This document shows, in pieces, positions 40,656-47,589 of a stretch of DNA of 64,000 nucleotides. The DNA is from Acidimicrobiales bacterium (GTDB taxonomy: Bacteria > Actinomycetota > Acidimicrobiia > Acidimicrobiales > MedAcidi-G1): NCBI GenBank assembly GCA_029577135.1, contig JARQPW010000005.1, forward strand, positions 28,388 to 92,387. Reading direction: 5' to 3'. The notes under the pieces are model-generated. The model did no database searches. It saw only the letters and a list, made by a program, of their open reading frames with translations, and was not told where the DNA came from. Position 1 is the first letter of the stretch; every line of letters begins with the position of its first letter. Both the position numbers and the translations under genes were made by a program.

Positions 40656-42050
40656 GTGGGGTTTATCGACCGCTTCCGGCCGCCGCGCGCCCCGTCTGTT
40701 CCAGTTGTGGGCACGCGGGTCGGGATCGACGGCGGATTCTGCGCCGTGGTCGACGGATCGGCCACGGTCCACCTGCTCGATCGACCCGTGCGGGTCGGTT
40801 GGTGGATCGGCGCCGACGACCGCTGGTACGACCCGTCCACCGAGCGGGCGCTGCGCCAGACGCGCCCGGGGCCGGCACCTGTGCTCGAGACGCGCCTGCG
40901 GGTGGCTGGGGGCGACATCCTGGCGACCACCTGGGCGGCGATCGGCGATGGTCCGGCGGTCGTGGTTGAACTGGCGAACGAGACGCCGGTGCCGGTGCCG
41001 GTGGCGATCACCGTCGACGGCGACATCCGGAACCTCGCCGTGGAGGGTCGTCGGCTGGTAGCCGACGGCGTGGTCGCCTGTGCGGCCGATCGCGACGCCG
41101 GTCGCTTCGCCCTCGTCGACGGGTCGGCCGACCTCTGGTCGGTGGTGACCGGCGGCGGCGCCGTCGAGGCGGTCCCCGAGCCGGTGTCGAGCCGCAATGG
41201 GGATGCGGCCGGCGCCCTGATCGTGCCCCTGTTGCACCGCCAGTCGCTCCGGTTCGTCGTGCCGGGTGGCGCCCCCTCCCTGTTTCCCGGACCCGATCGG
41301 ATCGCAGCCGGCTGGGCCACCCGGTTGGAGCAGGCGACGCGTGTGGAACTGCCCGACGAGGCGTTGAGCGCCTCTGTGTCGACTGGGCTGATCGACCTGC
41401 TCTTCGCCCAGCCGACGCCCGACGTGGCCGTGCAGTTGGCCGCATGGGGGCTGCTGCGCGATGCCGTCGATCGGATCTCCGCACACCACCGGGACGATCC
41501 AGCCGGGTGGTTGCGTGCGGCCGCGACGTGTTGGGACCTCCATCGTAGGCCGGAGCCCTTCGCCGGCCTACCCCTCGAGGCGCTCGTCGCCTCCGGCACT
41601 ACAGCCGCATCCGAGCCGGGTGCCGTCGGCCGCCTCGCCGGCCTCTTCGCCGCCCGGGGCGATGCCCGCGCCTCCGCAGACGCTGAGGCGCTCTCCGGGC
41701 CGGTGGCGGATCCGGATGGCCCGATGTGGGACCTGGCCCGACGGCTGGCGGCACCGCAGGGCGACGGCCTGGCCCTGCTCGGGGAGGTCCCGTCCTCGTG
41801 GTACGGGCAACCCGTGGAGGTGCACGGCCTGCCCACGACCCACGGGACGCTGTCGTACGGAGTTCGTTGGCACGGCGAACGCCCGGCCCTGCTCTGGGAA
41901 CTCGAGCCCCACGACGACGAGCCGATCCGGCTCACGGTGCCGGGGCTGGACCCCGATTTCTCGTCGATCCAGCCGACCGGCGAGGCACTGCTGGCGGCGC
42001 CGGTGCCTTCCTCAAACGGGCCACCGCCGGATTCGGGCAGCTTCTCCTAG
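40656..42050 (+). CDS. Hypothetical protein, 464 residues
   Basis: No family recognised with confidence. GTG 40656 lies 2 nt after the gpsA stop, so it is cotranscribed. The N-terminal 220 residues look beta-rich (VGWWIGADDRWYDPS, GPAVVVELANETPVPVPVAITVDG), like an N-terminal sandwich domain. The middle is helical (SVSTGLIDLLFAQPTP, VQLAAWGLLRDAVDR), and a short beta region ends the protein (VRWHGERPALLWELEP). This beta/helical/beta layout recalls six-hairpin glycosidase-type proteins, but no catalytic motif is evident. Stop codon within a hairpin shared with the convergent repeat-protein gene. Confidence 0.7.
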   Translation: MGFIDRFRPPRAPSVPVVGTRVGIDGGFCAVVDGSATVHLLDRPVRVGWWIGADDRWYDPSTERALRQTRPGPAPVLETRLRVAGGDILATTWAAIGDGPAVVVELANETPVPVPVAITVDGDIRNLAVEGRRLVADGVVACAADRDAGRFALVDGSADLWSVVTGGGAVEAVPEPVSSRNGDAAGALIVPLLHRQSLRFVVPGGAPSLFPGPDRIAAGWATRLEQATRVELPDEALSASVSTGLIDLLFAQPTPDVAVQLAAWGLLRDAVDRISAHHRDDPAGWLRAAATCWDLHRRPEPFAGLPLEALVASGTTAASEPGAVGRLAGLFAARGDARASADAEALSGPVADPDGPMWDLARRLAAPQGDGLALLGEVPSSWYGQPVEVHGLPTTHGTLSYGVRWHGERPALLWELEPHDDEPIRLTVPGLDPDFSSIQPTGEALLAAPVPSSNGPPPDSGSFS

Positions 42051-42062
42051 AAGCGGTTGCCC
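42035..42062. terminator. Bidirectional hairpin between unknown gene and repeat-protein gene
   Basis: GGGCA-GCTTCT (42035-42045) pairs with AGAAGC (42049-42054) and, after a GGT bulge, TGCCC (42058-42062). The loop CCT and flanking bases hold the stop codons of both convergent genes. Confidence 0.6.
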
Positions 42063-42394
42063 AGGGCGAGAAGCAGCCCGGCGGTCGCCACGACGCGCAG
42101 CCGTCGGGGCGCCTCCACCTGCCGGAACACCCCGAGGTCGGCGGGCTCGGGCGCAGGGACGGCACCCAGCCGTCGTCCGCGCACCGAGCCGAGGCCGCCG
42201 ACGGACAGGACCGACCTCACCGATCCCACGGACAGGATGGAGCCGGCGCTGCCGACCGAGAGGATCGAGCCGGCCGAGCCGACCGACAGGATGGAGCCGG
42301 CGCTGCCGACCGAGAGGATCGACCCCACCGACCCCACGGACAGGATGGACCCGGCCGAGCCGGCGGACCGGATGCTCGTTCTTCGTGCAGCCAT
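42047..42394 (-). CDS. Nine-residue-repeat protein (SAGSILSVG repeats)
   Basis: A 115-residue protein. After MAARRTSIR come about six tandem copies of a nine-residue unit, consensus S(A/V)GSILSVG (residues 10-63), encoded by 27-bp DNA repeats between about 42205 and 42370. The regular small/hydrophobic alternation suggests a beta-solenoid. The tail is basic (RRLRVV) with one short hydrophobic stretch ATAGLLLALG. Start ATG 42394 is supported by a TAGGCT hexamer 8 nt upstream on the minus strand. Function unknown; slippage between repeats could change copy number. Confidence 0.75.
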   Translation of the reverse strand: MAARRTSIRSAGSAGSILSVGSVGSILSVGSAGSILSVGSAGSILSVGSAGSILSVGSVRSVLSVGGLGSVRGRRLGAVPAPEPADLGVFRQVEAPRRLRVVATAGLLLALGNRF

Positions 42395-42402
42395 CGCCCC
42401 GG

Positions 42403-42408
42403 AGCCTA
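42403..42408 (-). promoter_or_regulatory. -10 element TAGGCT for leaderless repeat-protein gene
   Basis: Minus-strand TAGGCT ends 8 nt before ATG 42394. It supports this frame being a real gene. Confidence 0.55.
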
Positions 42409-42442
42409 CGACGGGTCTGCCGAACGGATCGGCGACCGGTCA

Positions 42443-42448
42443 TAGGGT
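42443..42448 (+). promoter_or_regulatory. -10 element TAGGGT for leaderless rnhB
   Basis: TAGGGT ends 6 nt before ATG 42455. Confidence 0.5.
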
Positions 42449-42454
42449 CGCGAC

Positions 42455-43117
42455 ATGGGCAGTCGTCCGAAGATGCGCAAGGCGCTGCGGGGCAAGGCAC
42501 CAGGCCTCGTCGCCGAGCGGCGCCTCTGGGCCGCTGGACACGGGGTCGTCGCCGGGCTCGACGAGGTGGGGAGGGGATCCTGGGCCGGCCCCCTCACCGT
42601 CGGCGCCGTCGTGGTGAACCGGGGGCGGCGCATCACCGGCGTGCGCGACTCAAAGATGCTCACCGAACCCGAACGGGAGGTCCTCTACGACCGGATCACC
42701 GGCTGGGCCCTCGCCTGGTCGATCGGTCACGCAAGCAACGACGAGTGCGACGACCTCGGCATGTCGGCCGCCCAGCGCCTGGCCGCACGACGAGCGCTCG
42801 ACGGGCTCGTCATCCACGTCGACCACGTACTGCTCGACGGCAGCTGGGACTTCGTCGGGGGTGGCATCGCCACGCCGATCGTTCGGGGCGACCAGCGCAG
42901 CCTGTCGATCGCCGCCGCCTCCGTCGTCGCCAAGGTCACCCGGGACCGGATCCTCCGGGAGGCCGCAACCCGGTACCCCGCCTACGCCTTCGCCGACAAC
43001 AAGGGGTACCCGGCACCGGCGCACCGAGAGGCCCTCGCCGTCCACGGTGCGACCGACTACCACCGACGGTCCTGGTCGTTCATGGACGGGCTCCCCGGCC
43101 CAATAGGCGCTGAGTGA
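42455..43117 (+). CDS. rnhB: Ribonuclease HII
   Basis: Cleaves the RNA strand of RNA-DNA hybrids and removes misincorporated ribonucleotides. The 220-residue protein shows the active-site pair Asp36-Glu37 in AGLDEVGRGSWAGP, VRDSKMLTEPER near residue 63, HVLLDGSWDF (third acidic residue) near residue 128 and SLSIAAASVVAKVTRDR near residue 149. A basic N-terminal extension of about 20 residues precedes the core. Confidence 0.96.
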   Translation: MGSRPKMRKALRGKAPGLVAERRLWAAGHGVVAGLDEVGRGSWAGPLTVGAVVVNRGRRITGVRDSKMLTEPEREVLYDRITGWALAWSIGHASNDECDDLGMSAAQRLAARRALDGLVIHVDHVLLDGSWDFVGGGIATPIVRGDQRSLSIAAASVVAKVTRDRILREAATRYPAYAFADNKGYPAPAHREALAVHGATDYHRRSWSFMDGLPGPIGAE

Positions 43118-43138
43118 CCCGTTCCTGACGGGTCTCGC

Positions 43139-43144
43139 TAGGTT
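43139..43144 (+). promoter_or_regulatory. -10 element TAGGTT for leaderless membrane-protein gene
   Basis: TAGGTT ends 8 nt before GTG 43153. Confidence 0.45.
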
Positions 43145-43152
43145 GCCTCCCC

Positions 43153-43593
43153 GTGCAACGGGTCACCCGGCTGCTGGCCGTCCTCATCGCCTGGACCATC
43201 GTGGTCTGGGCCGGGCGCGTCCGGAACGTCCTCGCCGACGACGACCTGGCCACCATCGACCTCTCGTGGCGCCTCCTCGTGGCCGGCGTCTTCCTCGGCT
43301 TCGCCGGCATCTCCATTGCGGCGATGGCCGGCTGGTTGAAGCGACACCCGGTCGGATCCACCCGACTTGTCGCCATCTTCTGCCTCTGGACTGCGGCCTT
43401 CTGGGCGGTGCGCTGGTTCGGCATGGTGTTCGACGACCACGACGCTCGCTTCAAGCTGGTCCACTCGGCGCTGGCGTTCGTCTCGGTCGTCCTGGCGCTG
43501 CGACTCCACCGCCTCGACCGCGATGCCACCCGCCACATGGTCCCCCGACAGCCCCCTCGTGGGGACCGGGGCGAGCCCGTCCACGACCGCTAG
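43153..43593 (+). CDS. Small integral membrane protein, four predicted segments
   Basis: A 146-residue membrane protein of unknown function. Hydrophobic segments lie at about residues 5-20 (LLAVLIAWTIVVWAG), 41-60 (LLVAGVFLGFAGISIAAMAG), 71-90 (LVAIFCLWTAAFWAVRWFG) and 101-117 (LVHSALAFVSVVLALRL). The C-terminal tail is basic and hydrophilic. Start GTG 43153 is supported by the -10 hexamer. It is unrelated by sequence to its neighbours. Confidence 0.75.
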   Translation: MQRVTRLLAVLIAWTIVVWAGRVRNVLADDDLATIDLSWRLLVAGVFLGFAGISIAAMAGWLKRHPVGSTRLVAIFCLWTAAFWAVRWFGMVFDDHDARFKLVHSALAFVSVVLALRLHRLDRDATRHMVPRQPPRGDRGEPVHDR

Positions 43594-43596
43594 CCT
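43591..43596 (+). promoter_or_regulatory. -10 element TAGCCT for leaderless Nfu-N-like gene
   Basis: TAGCCT begins in the stop codon of the upstream gene and ends 8 nt before ATG 43605. Confidence 0.5.
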
Positions 43597-43604
43597 GCGC
43601 CGCC

Positions 43605-43934
43605 ATGGGCCAGCCGATCACCGTCGTCGAGAAGCCGTCCTCCCGTGAGGGCATCGTCCGCTACGAGATCAACCGCAGCCTCACCGGCATGGGACACGAG
43701 CGCTACACGGCCGGTGACGAGGTCACGGGTGACGCCCCGGCCGACGAACTGGCCCGCCGCCTGTTCGCCCTCGGTGGCATCGCCGGCGTGCACGTCAACG
43801 CCAACATGGTCACCGTCGAACTGGTCGACCACGGCACCGAGGGCATCGTCGACGTGATCGCCGACCTCCACCTGTACTACGTCGAGGGCGTCGAAGTGCC
43901 CACCGAGGAGGACTTCGCCACCGAGGCGGAGTGA
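43605..43934 (+). CDS. Nfu N-terminal-domain-like small protein
   Basis: A 109-residue protein. The sequence ITVVEKPSSREGIVRYEINRSL followed by ARRLFALGGIAGVHVNANMVTVEL resembles the N-terminal domain of Nfu iron-sulfur scaffold proteins. The cysteine-bearing Nfu domain itself is absent and the protein contains no cysteine, so cluster assembly on it is unlikely. An acidic tail (TEEDFATEAE) ends the protein. It is coupled by GTGA to the RNA methyltransferase gene. Confidence 0.7.
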   Translation: MGQPITVVEKPSSREGIVRYEINRSLTGMGHERYTAGDEVTGDAPADELARRLFALGGIAGVHVNANMVTVELVDHGTEGIVDVIADLHLYYVEGVEVPTEEDFATEAE

Positions 43935-44572
43935 ACCCTCCGACCGGGCCCGGGGGGGTTTCGGGCGTCGGCGTCGGGCCCCATCCCGAACCCTGGCCGG
44001 ACGACCCGCGCCTCGACCCCGACCTGCTCGCCGCCGGCGACCGGCGCAACGTGGCCGACCGCTACCGCTACTGGCGGGTCGAGGCGATCGTCGCCGACCT
44101 CGACACTCGGCGGCACCCGTTCCACGTGGCCATCGAGAACTGGGAGCACGACCTCAACATCGGCACCGTCGTGCGCAACGCCAATGCGTTCCTCGCCGCT
44201 GCCGTCCACATCGTCGGACGGCGGCGCTGGAATCGGCGGGGGGCGATGGTGACCGACCGCTACCAGCACGTCCACCACCACGCCACGGTCGACGACCTGC
44301 TGGCCTGGGCGGCGGGGGAGAGCCTGGTGATCGTCGGGATCGACAACCTGCCGGGCGCCGTGCCGATCGACGACGCCGATCTGCCCGAACGGTGCGTTCT
44401 GCTCTTCGGCCAGGAGGGCCCGGGACTTTCGCCGGCGGCCCGGGAGGCGGCGTCGCTGGTGTGTTCGATCCCGCAGTACGGCTCCACCCGATCCATCAAC
44501 GCCGGGGTCGCCTCGGGCATCGCCATGCACGCCTGGGTCCGGACCCACGCCGCACCGCCACCCGCCGACTGA
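43931..44572 (+). CDS. SpoU/TrmH family RNA 2'-O-methyltransferase
   Basis: A 213-residue SPOUT-fold methyltransferase acting on tRNA or rRNA ribose. The three family motifs are ENWEHDLNIGTVVRNANAF (about residues 69-87, motif 1 with the catalytic arginine), LLFGQEGPGLS near residue 155 (motif 2) and IPQYGSTRSINAGVASGIA near residue 178 (motif 3), together forming the knot that binds SAM. GTG 43931 overlaps the preceding stop. Target position unknown. Confidence 0.92.
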   Translation: MNPPTGPGGVSGVGVGPHPEPWPDDPRLDPDLLAAGDRRNVADRYRYWRVEAIVADLDTRRHPFHVAIENWEHDLNIGTVVRNANAFLAAAVHIVGRRRWNRRGAMVTDRYQHVHHHATVDDLLAWAAGESLVIVGIDNLPGAVPIDDADLPERCVLLFGQEGPGLSPAAREAASLVCSIPQYGSTRSINAGVASGIAMHAWVRTHAAPPPAD

Positions 44573-44585
44573 CCGGGCCCCCTTG

Positions 44586-44613
44586 CCAGTATCGAACATA
44601 TGTTCGATACTGG
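44586..44613. promoter_or_regulatory. LexA SOS box inside a 28-bp perfect palindrome
   Basis: The core TCGAACATATGTTCGA matches the actinobacterial LexA consensus TCGAAC-N4-GTTCGA exactly, and the symmetry extends 6 bp further on each side. It covers the first candidate start codon of imuA' (ATG 44600) and a possible CAGTAT -10 (44587-44592). Bound LexA would occlude the promoter and start site directly. Confidence 0.9.
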
Positions 44614-45370
44614 GGGGATGGTGCGATCACCCGGCCACGCATTCACACTTCCCGCCGGCCTGCTGGTCGAGCCCGAGCCGTTCGACGAAGATGCCATCGA
44701 GGAGCCCGCCCCCGCCCCGCGTTCCCGACCACGGTCCCTCGCCGAGGCGGCCCGCCGTGCCCGTACGGGGACCCCGGCCGGCGAGCGCACCCTGCCGGTG
44801 TCCCCGGCCCTGGCCGACCTGCTGTTCGACGGCCTGCGGCGGGGGAGCACCGTCGGGGTGGCCGGTCCCGGAGCCCGTTCCCTCGCCCTCGCCCTGATCG
44901 CCGAAGCCACTGCCACCGGCTCGTGGGCGGCGGTGGTCGGCGACCCCGACCTCGGCCTCGCCGCAGCGGCTGAGGCCGGGGTGGCCCTTGCCCGCCTGGC
45001 CGTGGTCGACCTGTCCGGCCCGACGGCATCGCGACAGTGGGGGGCCGTGGTGGCCGCTCTCGTCGGTGGCCTCGACCTGGTGCTGGTCGCCCCCCGCCGG
45101 CAGGTCCGGGCCGTCGACGCCCGACGCCTGGCCGCCCGGGCCCGCGAGCGGGGTTCGGTGCTGATCCGGATCGGGGGCGCCTCGTGGCCCGATCGTCCCG
45201 ACCTCGAGCTGGCCCTGGCCGGCGCCACCTGGGAGGGGCCCGAGGACGGCTACGGACGCCTGCGCTGTCGACGGGTCGAGGTCGTCGCCACCGGTCGGGG
45301 GCGTAACGCCCGGGAGCGTCGGGCGGTGCTGCTGCTCCCGGATGTCCGGGGGGTGCCTGCCCTCCCGTGA
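44600..45370 (+). CDS. imuA': ImuA'-type RecA-like mutasome protein
   Basis: A 256-residue protein equivalent to the accessory factor encoded before imuB in actinobacteria. The RecA-like core is recognisable (RGSTVGVAGPGARSLALAL near residue 80, WAAVVGDPDLGL, LDLVLVAP), but the P-loop lacks the usual GKT. It works with ImuB and DnaE2 in damage-induced mutagenesis. ATG 44600 lies in the SOS palindrome; ATG 44618 is an alternative. A CAGTAT hexamer 7 nt upstream suits a leaderless start at 44600. It overlaps imuB by GTGA. Confidence 0.82.
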   Translation: MFDTGGMVRSPGHAFTLPAGLLVEPEPFDEDAIEEPAPAPRSRPRSLAEAARRARTGTPAGERTLPVSPALADLLFDGLRRGSTVGVAGPGARSLALALIAEATATGSWAAVVGDPDLGLAAAAEAGVALARLAVVDLSGPTASRQWGAVVAALVGGLDLVLVAPRRQVRAVDARRLAARARERGSVLIRIGGASWPDRPDLELALAGATWEGPEDGYGRLRCRRVEVVATGRGRNARERRAVLLLPDVRGVPALP

Positions 45371-46983
45371 GCACCCCCTTCGATTCTGTTCCCCGCACCC
45401 TGGTCGTCCGCTGCCCCGACTGGCCCCTGACCGCCCTCGGGGTGGTGCCCGGCGAGCCGGCGCTGGTGCTGGCCGCCGGCCGGGTGGCCGCAGCCTCGAA
45501 GGCGGCCCGGGCCGCCGGGGTGGTCCGCGGGCAGCGCCGGCGCGAGGCCCAGGGGCGCTGCCCCGAGGTGGCCGTCCTCGAACGCGACGAGGCGACCGAG
45601 GCCCGACGCTTCGAGCCGGTGGTCGCCGCCCTCGAGGACGTCACCCCGTGGGTGGAGGTGTCCCGGCCCGGCACCTGCGCCTTCGGGGTCCGGGGGCCGC
45701 TGCGGCTGCTCGGCGGCGAGGCGGCGCTGCTGGTCCGCACCGCCGAGGTGGTCGGGGCGGCGCTCGACGCCGCAGTCGGCCCCACCCACCCGGGCTGCCG
45801 CCTCGGGATCGCCGACGGCCGGTTCACCGCCGACCTGGCGGCACGAGCGGCGGGCGTTGCCGCAGCGGGGGCGGTCGTGGTACCGGTCGGCGGCAGCCCG
45901 GCATTTCTCGCCCCCCAGCCGGTCGGGGTGCTGGGCCGCCCCGACCTGGCCGACGTGCTGGTCCGGCTGGGCCTCGCCACCCTCGGTGCCTTCGCCGCCC
46001 TGTCGGCAGCCGACGTGGTCGGGCGCTTCGGGGCCGAGGGGCGGGCCGCCCACCGGCTGGCCGCCGGCCTCGACGGCACCCCGCCGCAGGTCCGCCGCCC
46101 GCCACCCGACCTGGCCGTGGCGGTCGACCTGGACCCCCCGGTCGACCGGATCGACCGGGTCGCCTTCGCCGCCCGGTCCCTAGCCGAACAGCTCCACGAC
46201 GACCTGCGGGGCCGGGGCCTGGCCTGCACCCGGGTGGTGGTCGAGGCCGAGACCGAGCACGGCGAGCGGCTGGCTTGCTGCTGGCGCGACGAGGGGGTGC
46301 TCGGGGCGTCGGCCTTGGCCGACCGGGTCCGTTGGCAGCTGGAGGGCTGGCTGCACGGTCCGCCGGCGGTCCGGCCCACCGCCGGGCTGGTGCGCCTGAC
46401 CCTGCTGCCCGACGAGGTGGTGCCGGCCACCGGTCGTCAGGCCGGGTTCTGGGGCGGGGCGTCGGCGGCCGACGAGCGGGCGGCCAGGGCCCTCGCCCGG
46501 GTGGTGGGCCTGCTGGGCGAGGGGTCGGTGCGTCTGCCCGAGTGGCGGGGTGGGCGCGACCCGGCGGACCAGCTGGTCCTGGTCCCCCTGACGGGCGGAG
46601 TGGGGGAGGTCGGCCGAGTCGACGCCCCGCCGGCCGATGCCCCGCCGTGGCCGGGGGTGCTGCCCCCACCCTCGCCGGCGGCGGTCCATGCCGATCCGGT
46701 GCCGGCCGAGCTCCTCGACGCCCGTGGCCGTCCGGTCCGGGTGGATGGCCGCGGGGTGCTGTCGGCGGCGCCGGTCGCACTCCGGGTGGGCGGGCGAGAG
46801 GGAAGGGCGGCAGGGAAGGCGCACGTCGTTGCCTGGGCGGGCCCGTGGCCGGTGGACGAGCGCTGGTGGGACCCGCGTCGCCACCGTCGTCGGGTCCGCC
46901 TGCAGGTGGTGGCCGACGACGGCATGGCCCGCCTCCTGGTGCTCGAGGCCGGTTGCTGGCGGGTGGCGGCGACCTATGACTGA
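45367..46983 (+). CDS. imuB: ImuB-like Y-family DNA polymerase homologue (catalytically inactive type)
   Basis: A 538-residue Y-family polymerase-like protein. The region where active enzymes carry the S(Y/F)DE acidic pair reads VSRPGTCAF near residue 96, so the metal-binding residues are absent, as in known ImuB. The palm, helix-hairpin-helix (LVRLGLATLGAFAALSAADVVGRFG) and little-finger regions follow. The C-terminal part beyond residue 400 is the ImuB-specific extension. It acts as the platform for DnaE2 in the SOS mutasome; dnaE2 is not in this window. Confidence 0.9.
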   Translation: MSTPFDSVPRTLVVRCPDWPLTALGVVPGEPALVLAAGRVAAASKAARAAGVVRGQRRREAQGRCPEVAVLERDEATEARRFEPVVAALEDVTPWVEVSRPGTCAFGVRGPLRLLGGEAALLVRTAEVVGAALDAAVGPTHPGCRLGIADGRFTADLAARAAGVAAAGAVVVPVGGSPAFLAPQPVGVLGRPDLADVLVRLGLATLGAFAALSAADVVGRFGAEGRAAHRLAAGLDGTPPQVRRPPPDLAVAVDLDPPVDRIDRVAFAARSLAEQLHDDLRGRGLACTRVVVEAETEHGERLACCWRDEGVLGASALADRVRWQLEGWLHGPPAVRPTAGLVRLTLLPDEVVPATGRQAGFWGGASAADERAARALARVVGLLGEGSVRLPEWRGGRDPADQLVLVPLTGGVGEVGRVDAPPADAPPWPGVLPPPSPAAVHADPVPAELLDARGRPVRVDGRGVLSAAPVALRVGGREGRAAGKAHVVAWAGPWPVDERWWDPRRHRRRVRLQVVADDGMARLLVLEAGCWRVAATYD

Positions 46984-47043
46984 CCCTCGCAACTCGGGCT
47001 AGCGTCCCGGGTCACCACGAGCGAGGCATGGAGAACGACGACG

Positions 47044-47568
47044 GTGGCAGAGTCCGACAGCACGGAACCCGCACGCGAGGAGATGGACTGGGCGAGGTAC
47101 GGCGTCGCCGTACGGGAACTCGCCCGGATGGTGGCCGACGACGGCTACCGGCCCGAGATGATCCTGGCCATCGCCCGGGGAGGGCTCTTCGTGGCCGGCT
47201 CCCTCGGCTACGCCCTCGCCATCAAGAACCTCTACGTGATGAACGTCGAGTACTACACCGGCGTCGACAAGCGCCTCGACCTGCCCGTGATCCTGCCGCC
47301 CTACGTCGACTGGGTCGACCTCGACAAAGCGCACGTCCTCATCGTCGACGACGTGGCCGACACCGGCCACACCCTCGACCTGGTGCGCAACAGTGCCCTC
47401 GAGCGGGTGGCCCAGGTGCGCTCGGCGGTCCTCTACCAGAAGCCCTGGTCGGTGGTCGACTGCGAGTACGTGTGGTCGCACACCGAGCGGTGGATCAACT
47501 TCCCGTGGTCCACCGAGCCACCGGTGGTCGATCTCACCCAGGCTGCCCATCGGGTCCTCGACGCCTGA
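47044..47568 (+). CDS. Phosphoribosyltransferase family protein
   Basis: A 174-residue type I phosphoribosyltransferase. The PRPP-binding loop is VLIVDDVADTGHTL near residue 99, and MILAIARGGLFVAG near residue 39 supplies the pyrophosphate loop. Overall it looks like the xanthine/hypoxanthine-type PRTases of actinobacteria. GTG 47044 follows a TAGCGT hexamer (47000-47005) by 38 nt, so this transcript has a leader. Substrate base unknown; a purine salvage role would fit the nearby heterocycle cluster. Confidence 0.85.
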   Translation: MAESDSTEPAREEMDWARYGVAVRELARMVADDGYRPEMILAIARGGLFVAGSLGYALAIKNLYVMNVEYYTGVDKRLDLPVILPPYVDWVDLDKAHVLIVDDVADTGHTLDLVRNSALERVAQVRSAVLYQKPWSVVDCEYVWSHTERWINFPWSTEPPVVDLTQAAHRVLDA

Positions 47569-47589
47569 TCGTTGCTTTCGGTCAGGCGT
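47561..47589. terminator. Bidirectional hairpin between phosphoribosyltransferase and amidase
   Basis: ACGCCTGA (47561-47568) and TCAGGCGT (47582-47589) pair perfectly around a 13-nt loop. Each arm contains the stop codon of one of the two convergent genes. Confidence 0.65.

Noticed and set aside
42205..42370. Tandem 27-bp repeats as a possible CRISPR or minisatellite
   Set aside because: Units are contiguous without unique spacers and keep an open frame with a regular nine-residue pattern, so they are coding repeats.
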